Assembly (NCBI RefSeq): GCF_000308295.2
Contig: NZ_HG326652.1
Span: 2,514,818-2,578,817 of the forward strand
Reading direction: 5' to 3'
DNA from: Afipia birgiae 34632
GTDB lineage: Bacteria; Pseudomonadota; Alphaproteobacteria; Rhizobiales; Xanthobacteraceae
DNA: 64,000 nt
Positions 1-12,773 of the stretch are shown here, one piece after another; the stretch's first letter is position 1, and each line of letters starts with the position of its first letter. The translations under genes were made by a program, and so were the position numbers. The notes below the pieces were generated by a model. It saw only the letters and a list, made by a program, of their open reading frames with translations. It made no database searches and had not been told where the DNA came from.

Positions 1-1
1 G

Positions 2-3392
<3,391 letters not shown>

Positions 3393-3420
3393 AAGAGGTT
3401 AGTCCTGAGGCGTTTCGAAG

Positions 3421-4314
3421 CTAGCCGAGGCCGACCTTCTTGAACGCCCGGGTCATCCAGGAATCCTTGTTGGCGGTCGGCTCGACTCCGCCGGACTTTA
3501 CAAGATTGTAGGCGTCTTTGTACCAGCGGCTGTCAGGAAAGTTGTGGCCAAGAACCGCCGCTGCTGTCTGGGCCTCGCCGACAATGCCGATCGCCATATA
3601 GGCTTCGGTGAGACGGGCCAGTGCTTCTTCAACGTGCCGGGTGGTCTGGTACTGCGTCACCACCACTTTGTAGCGGTTGATCGCGGCCGTGTAGTCCTTC
3701 TTGTCCATGTAATAGCGGCCGATGTTCATTTCCTTGCCCGCGAGCTGGTCGCGGGCAGCTTCGATCTTCCGCTTGGCGCTGGTGGCGTACTCGGAGGTCG
3801 GATACTTGCGGATCACTTCCTCAAGCGCGGCAATGGACTTTTCGGTGCGGCCCTGATCGCGCGAGATGTCCGGTATCTGGTCGAAATTAGAAGCTGCGAT
3901 CAGATACTGCGCATAAGCGGCGTCCGGGCTGCCGGGATGAAGCGCGACGTAGCGGTTGGCCGAAGAAATGCACTCGTCGTAGTCGCCGTTTTCGTAAGCC
4001 GCATAAGCCGACATCAGCAGCGATTTGCGCGCCCATTCGGAATATGGATGCTGGCGATCCACCTCCTCGAACTTCTTCATCGCCGACTTGCGGTCACCCT
4101 TCTTGTTCATCAGGTACAAGCCCTCGTTGTAGAGCTTGTCCGCCGGCTCATCGACGAAGGTTTCTTCCTTGGTGAAATACTTGTCCCATAGCGCGCCGGT
4201 GCCGCAGCCGCTCAAGGGCACGGCCAGAATCATCAGACCGAATGCAAGGCGCGCCTGACGGCCGATACGGCTCATCAGGGACGGGTCGGGACTATTGCGC
4301 AGTTCGAGCGTCAT
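3421..4314 (-). CDS. bamD: Outer membrane assembly lipoprotein BamD (ComL)
   Basis: Periplasmic lipoprotein of the BAM complex that helps fold beta-barrel proteins into the outer membrane. The 297-residue product has a hydrophobic signal ending in a lipobox (LSGC), followed by TPR-like helical repeats (for example the YNEGLYLMNKKGDRKSAMKKFEEVD region), as in the family. The ATG at 4314 is used here. An internal ATG 13 codons on (MSRIGRQ, at 4275) gives a more compact signal peptide and is a credible alternative; neither has a strong ribosome binding site. A 262-bp spacer separates it from lpxC, so it may have its own promoter. Confidence 0.93.
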   Translation of the reverse strand: MTLELRNSPDPSLMSRIGRQARLAFGLMILAVPLSGCGTGALWDKYFTKEETFVDEPADKLYNEGLYLMNKKGDRKSAMKKFEEVDRQHPYSEWARKSLLMSAYAAYENGDYDECISSANRYVALHPGSPDAAYAQYLIAASNFDQIPDISRDQGRTEKSIAALEEVIRKYPTSEYATSAKRKIEAARDQLAGKEMNIGRYYMDKKDYTAAINRYKVVVTQYQTTRHVEEALARLTEAYMAIGIVGEAQTAAAVLGHNFPDSRWYKDAYNLVKSGGVEPTANKDSWMTRAFKKVGLG

Positions 4315-4576
4315 ACGTTTGGGCCGACCTGAATGTAAATCCGACGCGGTTTTGGGTAGCTGACCAGCCTGTTGCCGTCATCGCGGCACAAACAATCCCC
4401 AAGCAATCCCCAAGGCTCGTCCAGCGCGCCTATGTAACTGAAAAACGGACCTTAACCAACCGGATAGGAGGACAATTCGCCGGTATTAAGGCGGATTGCC
4501 GCAGTTCAACAATGCCTTGGTTAAACGACGAATTGGTTAAATCGGGAGTTCCGACAGCCCGCGGGCGGGAGGCCGT

Positions 4577-5539
4577 TCAGGACACGTCCGGCGCGAACGC
4601 AACGGCGACCATGCCGCCAGCGACATCGGCGTGGCCGCGCGCACGGCGGGCAACAACCGGCCGTTCGAGCACCGGCTCGGTCGCTTCCACCACCCGCCAG
4701 GCATGGCGGTCGGCCATCAGGGCGGTGAGCACGGCATGGTTGAGCTTGTGGCCGCCGCGCACCGAGCGATAGAGCCCGATCAGCGGCAATCCGGCCAGCG
4801 CCAGATCGCCAACCACGTCGAGAACCTTGTGACGGACACATTCGTCGGCATAGCGCAGGCCCTCGGTGTTCAGGACGCGTGTCTCGTCGAACACTACAGA
4901 ATTCTCGAGCGAAGCGCCGAGTGCGTAGCCTGCGCTCCAGAGCTTGGTAACATCGCCCATGCAGCCGAAGGTGCGAGCGCGGGAAATGTCGCGGCGGAAG
5001 CTGTCGGCATCGAGATCGAACGCATAAGCTTGGCGACCGATCGGCGAATTAGCGAAATCGATTTCGAGTTCGGCGCGGAAACCTGCCGCATACGGGCGGA
5101 GTTCGCCGAACGATTCGCCGAATTCAACCTGAACGGGCTTCAGGACTTCAATGAAACGGCGCGCAGCGTGCTGCTGCACAGTACCGGCCCGATCAATCGC
5201 ATCCACGAAGGGAGCGGCGCTGCCGTCCATGATCGGCACTTCGGGTCCATCGACTTCGATGGTGGCGTTGTCGACGCCCATGCCGCGCAGCGCAGCCAGA
5301 ACATGTTCCGCGGTGGAAACGAGCGGGCCCAGATGGTCGCCGAGAACGGTCGCAAAATCGGTGGCGATGACAGACGCGGCGACGGCCTGAACTTCACGAT
5401 CGGCGCCGATGCGAGTGAAGACAAAGCCCGAATTGATGTCGGCTGGTCCGATCGTAACGCTGACCGGAGATCCGGAATGAACGCCGATGCCCGTCACGGT
5501 GACTTGCGACCGGAGCGTTGTCTGCCGACTCGATTTCAT
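4577..5539 (-). CDS. lpxC: UDP-3-O-acyl-N-acetylglucosamine deacetylase LpxC
   Basis: Catalyses the committed step of lipid A synthesis in the cytoplasm, a zinc-dependent deacetylation. The 320-residue protein has the expected zinc ligands: H79 in STAEHVLAAL, and H237 and D241 in RHKVLDVVGD. The catalytic histidine is in the GGHKLNH motif (H264). It sits between ftsZ and bamD as in other alphaproteobacteria. The 360-bp spacer upstream, with a terminator after ftsZ, suggests that lpxC has its own promoter. Confidence 0.97.
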   Translation of the reverse strand: MKSSRQTTLRSQVTVTGIGVHSGSPVSVTIGPADINSGFVFTRIGADREVQAVAASVIATDFATVLGDHLGPLVSTAEHVLAALRGMGVDNATIEVDGPEVPIMDGSAAPFVDAIDRAGTVQQHAARRFIEVLKPVQVEFGESFGELRPYAAGFRAELEIDFANSPIGRQAYAFDLDADSFRRDISRARTFGCMGDVTKLWSAGYALGASLENSVVFDETRVLNTEGLRYADECVRHKVLDVVGDLALAGLPLIGLYRSVRGGHKLNHAVLTALMADRHAWRVVEATEPVLERPVVARRARGHADVAGGMVAVAFAPDVS

Positions 5540-5899
5540 TCCCGCTTGCCCAAAAGTTTAGTCATCCAAGTCGCTGTAACCAAACTGGTTTCGCCTGTTG
5601 AACCGGCGCTGCGACCAAGGATCATCCCCAAGTGCGAGAACCTTAACCCCTGCACGCGAGAGCGCTACTCACGGTTGTTTACAGATTGTTACCCCAAACT
5701 CGCCGCATTCGTGCCGCCGGTCCGGCCCATTCAGGCGGCCGCAGGCGCATTCCCAAGCGATCTAAGGCCTCTGCAGCTCGCAGATTTTACCAGTAAAAAC
5801 AAATATTTAATTTACGGCCTCCGCCAAGTGACCGGTTGTCAGCAAAATGCCCCGGCTTTGGGCCGGGGCATTGGAGCATTCAGGGGATTGTAACAAACG
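5540..5899. other. Intergenic region between ftsZ and lpxC
   Basis: No gene is seen in these 360 bases. The ftsZ-proximal part holds the hairpin terminator listed separately. The middle is AT-rich (around 5785-5815) compared with its surroundings, which suits a promoter for lpxC, but no convincing -35/-10 pair was found. Confidence 0.6.
5846..5872 (-). terminator. Terminator after ftsZ
   Basis: A perfect 11-bp GC-rich stem (5846-5856 pairs with 5862-5872) with a 5-base loop lies 28 bp after the ftsZ stop. On the minus strand it is followed by a short T run, as expected for intrinsic termination of the ftsQAZ transcript. Confidence 0.8.
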
Positions 5900-7660
5900 T
5901 CAGGTGGCCTGACGCCGCAAAAAGGCGGGGATATCCAGATGGTCGTCCCCACCGTTTTGGGGAGCAACCGGCGCTGGACGTCCGTGCGAATCAAGGCCCT
6001 GAGGCGCTGGCCGACGAGCGTATTCGGATACCGGAGCACCCGATCCACCGAACTCGGCAGGAACCGGACGCTGCGGCTTACGCTCAGGCAGCGGCGGCAT
6101 GGACGGCATTGCCGGACCGGAAGCGCGGGCCGCGATCGGCGGCTCGGAGTCCTCGTCGCGGCGACCAAGACCGACATTCGCCAGACGCTGCAGCAGCGAG
6201 GCACGCTTCTGCGGAGGATGCTCCTCGGCGGTCTCGCCGCGGGCCTGCCGAATCTGATTCTGGGCAGGTACCGGCAATTCCTCGAACTGCGGCATGCGCG
6301 GCGCACGAACCGGCATGCGTTCGGCAGGCTGCGGAATGAAGGACGCCGGCGGCGCGGCTTCCTGCAGGTTCATCGGCTCATCGTGATCCGGGAACAGCGA
6401 TGGCTTTGGCGGGATCGGACGCACGCTGACATCGCCATAGGCGGCGGGCTGCATCGGGGCCTGCCCGGGAGCCGAAGGCGACACGGCTTCGGCAATCGCC
6501 GCGAGCGCCGCGCGGTCGATCTGGTCGGCTGTTGCACGAGCGGGCGCAGGCGCGGCAGCGGCCTGCTTCTGCTGCTGTGCGCGTTCCGCCATGCGCTGGT
6601 TGTCGGCCCGCAAACGTGCGGTCAGTTCGGCAAGGCGGCTTTCCGGAGCACCGCCGCTCGTGACTTGCGGAGGAGTCGCCGCGCGGCTGGCGGCCACGGT
6701 GTCGATGCCGGTGGCGACCACCGACACGCGGATGACGCCATCAAGGCTCTCGTCGAACGTCGCGCCGACGATGATGTTGGCGTCGTTATCAACTTCCTCG
6801 CGGATACGGGTGGCGGCTTCGTCGACTTCGAACAGGGTGAGGTCCTTGCCGCCGGTGATCGAGATCAGCAGGCCGCGTGCGCCGCGCATAGACGAATCGT
6901 CGATCAGCGGGTTGGCGATTGCGGCTTCCGCCGCAGTCAGCGCGCGCTTCTCGCCCGTGGCCTCGCCAGTGCCCATCATCGCCTTGCCCATTTCGCGCAT
7001 CACGGCGCGAACGTCGGCGAAGTCGAGGTTGATGAGGCCTTCCTTGACCATCAGGTCGGTGATGCAGGCGACGCCCGAGTAAAGCACCTGGTCGGCCATC
7101 GCGAAGGCGTCGGCGAAGGTGGTCTTCTCGTTGGCAACACGGAACAGGTTCTGGTTCGGGATGATCAGCAGCGTGTCAACCACCTTCTGAAGCTCGGCGA
7201 TGCCGGCCTCCGCGGTGCGCATGCGGCGCTGACCTTCGAAGTGGAACGGCTTGGTGACGACGCCGACGGTGAGGATGCCCATCTCGCGCGCGGTCGCGGC
7301 GATGACGGGGCCAGCCCCCGTGCCTGTGCCGCCGCCCATGCCCGCGGTGACGAACACCATGTTCGCACCGGAGAGGTGATCCTTGATCTCGTCGATTACT
7401 TCCTGGGCGGCTGCGGCACCTACGTCCGGCTGCGAACCCGCACCCAGACCCTGGGTGACCTGGGTGCCCATCTGCACGATGCGTTCGGCCTTCGACATGG
7501 TCAGGGCCTGCGCGTCGGTGTTGGCGACGACGAAATCAACGCCCTGCAAACCGGCGGTGATCATGTTGTTGACGGCATTGCCGCCCGCGCCGCCGACGCC
7601 GAACACGGTGATGCGTGGCCTCAGCTCGCGAACATCCGGGGGTGTGAGATTGATGGTCAT
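5900..7660 (-). CDS. ftsZ: Cell division GTPase FtsZ
   Basis: Tubulin homologue that forms the Z-ring at mid-cell. The nucleotide-binding GGGTGTG motif is at residues 109-115 and the T7 loop (NLDFADV) at 211-217. The GTPase core ends near residue 330. It is followed by an unusually long Pro/Gln/Arg-rich linker (about 330-570) and the conserved C-terminal peptide DIPAFLRRQ (576-584), which binds FtsA and other partners. At 586 residues it is longer than enterobacterial FtsZ (383), as is typical for rhizobial FtsZ1. The ATG is preceded by an AGAGG ribosome binding site. ftsA lies 87 bp upstream. Confidence 0.98.
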   Translation of the reverse strand: MTINLTPPDVRELRPRITVFGVGGAGGNAVNNMITAGLQGVDFVVANTDAQALTMSKAERIVQMGTQVTQGLGAGSQPDVGAAAAQEVIDEIKDHLSGANMVFVTAGMGGGTGTGAGPVIAATAREMGILTVGVVTKPFHFEGQRRMRTAEAGIAELQKVVDTLLIIPNQNLFRVANEKTTFADAFAMADQVLYSGVACITDLMVKEGLINLDFADVRAVMREMGKAMMGTGEATGEKRALTAAEAAIANPLIDDSSMRGARGLLISITGGKDLTLFEVDEAATRIREEVDNDANIIVGATFDESLDGVIRVSVVATGIDTVAASRAATPPQVTSGGAPESRLAELTARLRADNQRMAERAQQQKQAAAAPAPARATADQIDRAALAAIAEAVSPSAPGQAPMQPAAYGDVSVRPIPPKPSLFPDHDEPMNLQEAAPPASFIPQPAERMPVRAPRMPQFEELPVPAQNQIRQARGETAEEHPPQKRASLLQRLANVGLGRRDEDSEPPIAARASGPAMPSMPPLPERKPQRPVPAEFGGSGAPVSEYARRPAPQGLDSHGRPAPVAPQNGGDDHLDIPAFLRRQAT

Positions 7661-7747
7661 GGTTGCCTCTCGATTATGCGCGCGCGTGGGGGCTTGGGCT
7701 GCACGCCAAAGCGGTTGATGGAATGGTCCGATCCGGTGTTGAGATCA

Positions 7748-9070
7748 TCAGAAGCCCTCTCGAAGCCATCTGCCGACCTTTCCGAAATAGCCGTTGGTCC
7801 CTGTCATGAGCTGCCGCGTGTGCCGCGGTTCGACGTGTTCTAGATGTGCGAATTGCGGATAGACCAGGAGACCGGTCGGCACCGCGAACGATGCGCTCTT
7901 GGCCTCGTTAGGCAGCCGGGCGAACCCAAGCGGGCGGCCGATGCGCACCTCGCGGCCCAGAATGCGGCTGGCTAGTTCGGGAATACCGGTGAGCTGCGAC
8001 GCACCGCCGGTCAGCACAACTCGCGCTCGCGGCTCTGCCGCAAAGGGGGAATCCGCGAGCCGGTCCCTGACCATTTCAAAAATCTCCTCGACCCGCGGCT
8101 TCACGATGTTGGCGATCGTGGCGCGGGAAACAATCTGCGGCTCGTCCCGATCGTGGTCTCCCGCCGTTGGCACGCTCATGACTTCGCGCGCGTCAGAACC
8201 ACCGGTCAGCACGGTGCCATATAACGTCTTGATTCGCTCGGCATCCGCAATGCACGCACCGAGTCCGCGCGCCAAATCCATCGTGACGTGTTGGCCACCG
8301 ACCGCAAATCCGCTGGTGTGAACACACTGCCCGGCCGAATAGGTCGCGATCGTCGTGGTGCCCGCGCCCATCTCGACCACAGCCGCACCAAGATCGGCTT
8401 CGTCGTCGGTCAGGACCGACAGTCCGGATGCATACGGCGCTGCAGCCATCGCCTCGACGTTGAGATGGCAGCGCTCGACCACCAGCATCAGGTTCTTCGC
8501 CGCCGTTGCGTCGGTGGTAATAACGTTCATGTCGATTCCGAAGTGGCGCGCGACCATACCGCTCGGATCACGGACTCCCTTGACACCGTCCAGCGAGTAG
8601 CTGGCCGGCAGGACATGAAGCACCGTGCGTCCGCGCGGCGTCGCGTGATGCATGCCCGCGCTGATGACGCGGCTCATGTCGGCGGGCGTCACCGCGCCGC
8701 CACGCAATTCCGAGGAGGCTTCGACCAGATCGCCCTGCAGACGGCCGGCCGATACCGACAGCAAAACCGATTCGACGCGGACCTTGGCCATCCGCTCCGC
8801 CAGCGCCACCGCCTGGCGCACAGCCTGTTCGCATTCGTTGAGATCGACCACCGCGCCGGCCTTGACGCCGCGCGACTGAATGTGACTCAGCCCGATCAGT
8901 TCGACCGCATGGGTCCGGCCGCGCAGCGCGTCGCTCGGCGGGCACGGCTTCAGCCGCGCAATAAGGCAGGCGATCTTGCTGGTGCCGATATCGAGCGCGG
9001 CGACCAGCGCCGTCTTGTTCGGCGGCATCTGCCGGGTCTTCGGGGTCTGAACGCCATCGAGACTGGTCAT
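7748..9070 (-). CDS. ftsA: Cell division protein FtsA
   Basis: Actin-like ATPase that anchors FtsZ filaments to the inner membrane. The 440-residue product has the phosphate-1 motif LDIGTSKIACLI near the N-terminus, the SHS2/1C domain region in the first half, an adenosine-type motif VVLTGGASQLTGI near residue 350, and the short amphipathic C-terminal tail (KVGRWLREGF) used for membrane binding. Its start overlaps the ftsQ stop by 4 bp (ATGA), so the two are translationally coupled. Confidence 0.97.
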   Translation of the reverse strand: MTSLDGVQTPKTRQMPPNKTALVAALDIGTSKIACLIARLKPCPPSDALRGRTHAVELIGLSHIQSRGVKAGAVVDLNECEQAVRQAVALAERMAKVRVESVLLSVSAGRLQGDLVEASSELRGGAVTPADMSRVISAGMHHATPRGRTVLHVLPASYSLDGVKGVRDPSGMVARHFGIDMNVITTDATAAKNLMLVVERCHLNVEAMAAAPYASGLSVLTDDEADLGAAVVEMGAGTTTIATYSAGQCVHTSGFAVGGQHVTMDLARGLGACIADAERIKTLYGTVLTGGSDAREVMSVPTAGDHDRDEPQIVSRATIANIVKPRVEEIFEMVRDRLADSPFAAEPRARVVLTGGASQLTGIPELASRILGREVRIGRPLGFARLPNEAKSASFAVPTGLLVYPQFAHLEHVEPRHTRQLMTGTNGYFGKVGRWLREGF

Positions 9071-10050
9071 GCGTTTCCAGCCTTCTTCGGTTTCTTGTCC
9101 TTGAGCAGGTCGTTGCGCGCCTTTGCCGCATCCTCCGACAAGCGCACGGTCAGCCGGTCCGGCAGCCGCATGTCGATGGCGGTGATGTCACGCGAGAACA
9201 GACCGGTCTCCTTGTCCATCTTCGACAGGGTCGCCAGCGCCTTCTCGACATCCGCTTCCGGCAACCGGACGTCGATGCCATCCGCCAGACGAAGATTCCA
9301 GCGGCGCTCGCCGACAAACACGATGGCCTTCACCTGGGAACGCACCTGCGGGTACTGCCCCAGCAGGCTCAGGAAATCTTTGGCGCGGGTTTCAGCGCCC
9401 TTGCCCACCACCAGCGGCAGCGACACGAAGCGCCGCGCGACGTATGGCTCAAGCACGGTGCCGTCCGCCGCGATCACGGACACGCGGCCGTTTTCCTGCC
9501 ATAGCGCGAATGGCAAGCGCTCGGTGATGTCGATCTGCAGCCGGCCCGGATAAAGCTTCTGCACCGTGGCATCGGATATCCACGGATCGGCCTTTAGTTT
9601 GTCGCGCGCGGAAGCCGCATCGAGGAACAGCAGCGAGGAGCGGCCATTGACGCCGCCGACCGCGAGAATTTCATCCTGCGTGAGCTGCTTGCGGCCGGTA
9701 ATCCCGACGCTGGTGATCCGGAAACCGATCGCATTGGCCGCGGCATTGCGGGTATCGCTCAGCGCGCCGAGAACGTCCTCGGTGTGCCCGCCCTTCGTCA
9801 CGCCCATTACGATGGCGCCGATCAGCACAACAGCGGTCGCAGCCAATCCGAAACCACGCGGACGCCGGCGTTCCAGCACGGCAATCCAGTGCGGCTCTTC
9901 ATAACGGGAAACAGAGGTGACGTTGGCGCGGCGCGTGGAAGCCTGCCCGCGGGCGCGCGGGCGCTGGATCGCTGAAGCGACCCTTGTCTGAGGATTAGAC
10001 TGGGACCTCGTCCGGCTTAACGACCGAGAGAGGCGTCCTCCACCATCCAT
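9067..10050 (-). CDS. ftsQ: Cell division protein FtsQ
   Basis: Bitopic divisome protein that links FtsL/FtsB-type subunits to FtsA/FtsZ. The 327-residue product has a basic cytoplasmic N-terminus of about 65 residues, one membrane segment (GFGLAATAVVLIGAIVMGV), a POTRA domain (ITSVGITGRKQLTQDEILA onward) and the FtsQ beta domain. The chosen ATG lies inside the 3' end of ddl (34-bp overlap); a later start would remove only cytoplasmic residues. It overlaps ftsA by 4 bp. Confidence 0.93.
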   Translation of the reverse strand: MDGGGRLSRSLSRTRSQSNPQTRVASAIQRPRARGQASTRRANVTSVSRYEEPHWIAVLERRRPRGFGLAATAVVLIGAIVMGVTKGGHTEDVLGALSDTRNAAANAIGFRITSVGITGRKQLTQDEILAVGGVNGRSSLLFLDAASARDKLKADPWISDATVQKLYPGRLQIDITERLPFALWQENGRVSVIAADGTVLEPYVARRFVSLPLVVGKGAETRAKDFLSLLGQYPQVRSQVKAIVFVGERRWNLRLADGIDVRLPEADVEKALATLSKMDKETGLFSRDITAIDMRLPDRLTVRLSEDAAKARNDLLKDKKPKKAGNA

Positions 10051-10943
10051 TGCACCAACTCGTCAAATGTTACGCCTGCATCCGCAGCAAGCTCTGGAAC
10101 AAGTGACGTCTCGGTCATGCCGGGTTGGGTGTTAACCTCGAGGCAGGACAATCCCCCAAGTCCCTCGATGCGGTCGTCGTAACGGAAATCCGCACGGCTT
10201 ACGCCCCGGCAGCCAAGCGCCACATGCGCCGCCAGCGTTAACCTTCGGACTTCCTGGTAAACAAAAGGTAAAATAGGTGCAGGCAGGATGTGTTTTGATG
10301 CGCCAGGAGAGTACTTTGCCTCATAATCGTAGAATTTAATTAAAGGTACGATCTCGATCACCCCGGTCGGCTCGCCGTTGATGACCGCACAGGTCAGTTC
10401 CTTCCCGGCGACGTACTTTTCGACCAGAAGCTGGTCGCCGTGGGGCCAGTCCTCGCGGAACAGTTCCTGCGGCGGGTGCGCATGGGCCTCGGTGACGATG
10501 AAAACCCCGACGCTGGAGCCGTCCGCCACCGGTTTGATGACATAAGGCGGCGCCATGACGTGCCCTTTCGCCACCTCAGTGCGGGTCAACGTCAGTCCTT
10601 CCGGCACCGGCACCCCCGCCGTCGCCATCACCGTCTTGGCGAGATCCTTCTGCATCGCCAGCGACGAGGCCAGCACCCCCGAATGCGAATAGGGAATCCC
10701 CAATGTTTCGAGCACGCCCTGAATGGTGCCGTCCTCACCCGGCCGGCCGTGCAACATGACCAGCGCGGCATCGGGCTTCAGCGTGTCCAGCACGGTCGCG
10801 ATGTCGCGTTTCACGTCGATGCGTGTGACCCGGTAGCCCTTGCGCTCCAGTGCATCGGCGCAAGCCTTGCCCGAGCGCAGCGAGACTTCCCGTTCGGATG
10901 ACCATCCGCCCATCAGCACGGCGACGTGTTTGAATTGACTCAT
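10017..10943 (-). CDS. ddl: D-alanine--D-alanine ligase
   Basis: ATP-grasp enzyme that makes D-Ala-D-Ala for the UDP-MurNAc pentapeptide. With the ATG at 10943 (MSQFKHVAVLMGG) it has 308 residues; a GGAG ribosome binding site lies just upstream, whereas the longer reading frame would need a TTG start. Family marks are GGWSSEREVSLRSG near the N-terminus, the HGRPGEDGTIQG loop, YVIKPVADGSSVGV in the ATP-binding region, and SRADFRYDD with CLEVNTQPGMT at the metal site. It starts the ddl-ftsQ-ftsA-ftsZ segment and is divergent from the DUF4239 gene. Confidence 0.96.
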   Translation of the reverse strand: MSQFKHVAVLMGGWSSEREVSLRSGKACADALERKGYRVTRIDVKRDIATVLDTLKPDAALVMLHGRPGEDGTIQGVLETLGIPYSHSGVLASSLAMQKDLAKTVMATAGVPVPEGLTLTRTEVAKGHVMAPPYVIKPVADGSSVGVFIVTEAHAHPPQELFREDWPHGDQLLVEKYVAGKELTCAVINGEPTGVIEIVPLIKFYDYEAKYSPGASKHILPAPILPFVYQEVRRLTLAAHVALGCRGVSRADFRYDDRIEGLGGLSCLEVNTQPGMTETSLVPELAADAGVTFDELVQWMVEDASLGR

Positions 10944-11067
10944 GACCTCTCCCAATTCGCCCTACCTACGCTGATTTGAGCCGATGACCAAGCCGCCGCG
11001 ATTCAGATAATGTCGCGACCGCACCGAATCCGGCGTCTCAACCAGTCTCCAAAAGAAAGCCATTTCC

Positions 11068-11841
11068 ATGATCAGAGCCTGGCTCGACATGTCCCCCGCT
11101 GGAATTTTCCTCGTCCTGATCGGGCTGTATTTCGGCGTGACGCTGCTGCTGGCCGCGATCACCTTTCGCCGTCCGTTTGCCCAGCCCACGCAATCACTGA
11201 CCGGCGTCGTCGCACCCTTTTTCAATGCAGTCGCGATTCTGTTTGCGCTGCTGACCGGCTTCCTCGCCGCCGACGTGGCCGAGCGCGGGCGACAGGCCTA
11301 TCGCGTAGTCCATACGGAGGCCGGCGAGCTGCGCAACATTCATACGCTCAGCGTCGCGTCCGTCTCGGACATGCGCACCATCCGTACGGCGCTCAAGGCC
11401 TATGTGACATCGGTGGTCGCAGACGAGTGGCCGGCGATGGAAGGGACGCGCGTGTCTCCATCCGCAACTGCAGCCTATGACAACCTGCTGCGCGAAGTGA
11501 GTATTCCGTCGATCGCAAAAGCTTCCGGACCTGCCGTGCAGTCCGCGCTGCTCACCGCCGCGCTGCATGTCGGTACGGCGCGCGACGATCGCCTCGCGCT
11601 GTCGTCGGATCATACCAACGATCTGAAATGGCTCGTGGTGATCGTGCTCGGCCTGATCACGCAGGTTGCGATCGCCCTGGTTCATCTCGATAAACCGCGG
11701 GCGTTTTTCGCATCGCTGATCGTATTCTCGACTGCGGCGGTGGTGGCGCTCGGTATCCTGGCGCTTCAGGAATATCCGTTCGACGGCGCGTTTCAGGTGT
11801 CGCCGGAGCCGATCAAGGCGCTGCAGTCATTGAGCGACTGA
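11068..11841 (+). CDS. DUF4239 (bestrophin-like) membrane protein
   Basis: Plus-strand gene inserted in the otherwise minus-strand dcw cluster, between ddl and murB. The 257-residue protein has two membrane segments in its first 70 residues (AGIFLVLIGLYFGVTLLLAA and a second around FFNAVAILFALLTGF), a soluble middle, and two more near the C-terminus (LVVIVLGLITQVAIALV and FFASLIVFSTAAVVALGIL). This layout and the EAGELRNI-type motif after the second segment fit the DUF4239 family, whose function is not established. It has no obvious functional tie to cell division. The stop is only 4 bp from the convergent murB stop. Confidence 0.75.
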   Translation: MIRAWLDMSPAGIFLVLIGLYFGVTLLLAAITFRRPFAQPTQSLTGVVAPFFNAVAILFALLTGFLAADVAERGRQAYRVVHTEAGELRNIHTLSVASVSDMRTIRTALKAYVTSVVADEWPAMEGTRVSPSATAAYDNLLREVSIPSIAKASGPAVQSALLTAALHVGTARDDRLALSSDHTNDLKWLVVIVLGLITQVAIALVHLDKPRAFFASLIVFSTAAVVALGILALQEYPFDGAFQVSPEPIKALQSLSD

Positions 11842-11845
11842 GCGC

Positions 11846-12769
11846 TTAGCTGCGCTCCACCCCGATCCGCTTGATCTCCCAATGCAGATCGATGCCTGAG
11901 TTTTCCATCACGCGTGCGCGTACGGTTTCGCCGAGCGTCTCGATGTCGTGCCCGGTCGCGTCACCCGTGTTGATCAGAAAATTGCAATGCATCTCCGACA
12001 CCTGCGCAGCGCCGACACGAAAACCGCGCATGCCCGCCGCGTCGATCAGTTTCCACGCGCTGTGGCCCGGCGGGTTCTTGAACGTCGAGCCACCGGTTTT
12101 TTCGCGGATCGGCTGCGCGGTCTCACGATGATTCTGCACCTCGGCCATGCGAGCCCGGATTGTCTCGGGATCGGTGACGCGCCCCCGGTATAATGCAGAG
12201 GTGAAGATCACCGACGTGTCGACGCCTGAATTGCGATAGACGAATTTCATGTCAGCGTTGGAGAACGTGATCTTCTCGCCCGCGCGCGTGACGCCCCTCG
12301 CCTCGACCAATACATCCTTGGTCTCGCCGCCGTTGGCGCCTGCATTCATGCGCAACGCGCCGCCGATCGAACCGGGAATTCCGAAATAGAATTCCAGCCC
12401 GCCGATATTTGCGGCGGCAGCGGCTTCCGCAACCCGTTTATCAAGTGCAGCCGTTCCCGCCCGCACAGTGTCGCCCTCGGCTTTGGTTTCGCCGAAGCCA
12501 CGCGGCGACAAGCGAATGACGACACCACTGACGCCGCCGTCGCGTACGATCAGGTTCGAGCCGACGCCTACCGTGTAGACGGGAATGTCCTGCGGCAACT
12601 TCGACAGAAAATAGGCGAGGTCGTCTTCATCCGCCGGCGTGAACAAGACTTGCGCCGGACCGCCGACGCGAAACCACGTCAGGGGCGCGAGCGACTCATT
12701 CGCCAGCAATCGCCCGCGTAGATCGGGCATCGCAGACTTGAGATCAGCGCTGATGTCAGGGAAGCTCAC
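11846..12769 (-). CDS. murB: UDP-N-acetylenolpyruvoylglucosamine reductase MurB
   Basis: FAD-dependent enzyme that reduces UDP-GlcNAc-enolpyruvate to UDP-MurNAc. The 307-residue length and lack of the extra loop fit the shorter type II MurB. Visible motifs are [10 protein letters not shown] and [12 protein letters not shown] for FAD binding, [16 protein letters not shown], the catalytic serine in GGSTFKNP and the C-terminal glutamate in WEIKRIG. The start is a GTG at 12769, 4 bp after the murC stop, so the two are coupled. Confidence 0.97.
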   Translation of the reverse strand: MSFPDISADLKSAMPDLRGRLLANESLAPLTWFRVGGPAQVLFTPADEDDLAYFLSKLPQDIPVYTVGVGSNLIVRDGGVSGVVIRLSPRGFGETKAEGDTVRAGTAALDKRVAEAAAAANIGGLEFYFGIPGSIGGALRMNAGANGGETKDVLVEARGVTRAGEKITFSNADMKFVYRNSGVDTSVIFTSALYRGRVTDPETIRARMAEVQNHRETAQPIREKTGGSTFKNPPGHSAWKLIDAAGMRGFRVGAAQVSEMHCNFLINTGDATGHDIETLGETVRARVMENSGIDLHWEIKRIGVERS

Positions 12770-12773
12770 GCGA

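Noticed and set aside
5939-7843. 634-codon open frame on the plus strand opposite ftsZ and ftsA
   Set aside because: The complementary strand codes for FtsZ with all motifs; long antisense frames are expected at this GC content and the product has no recognisable domain.
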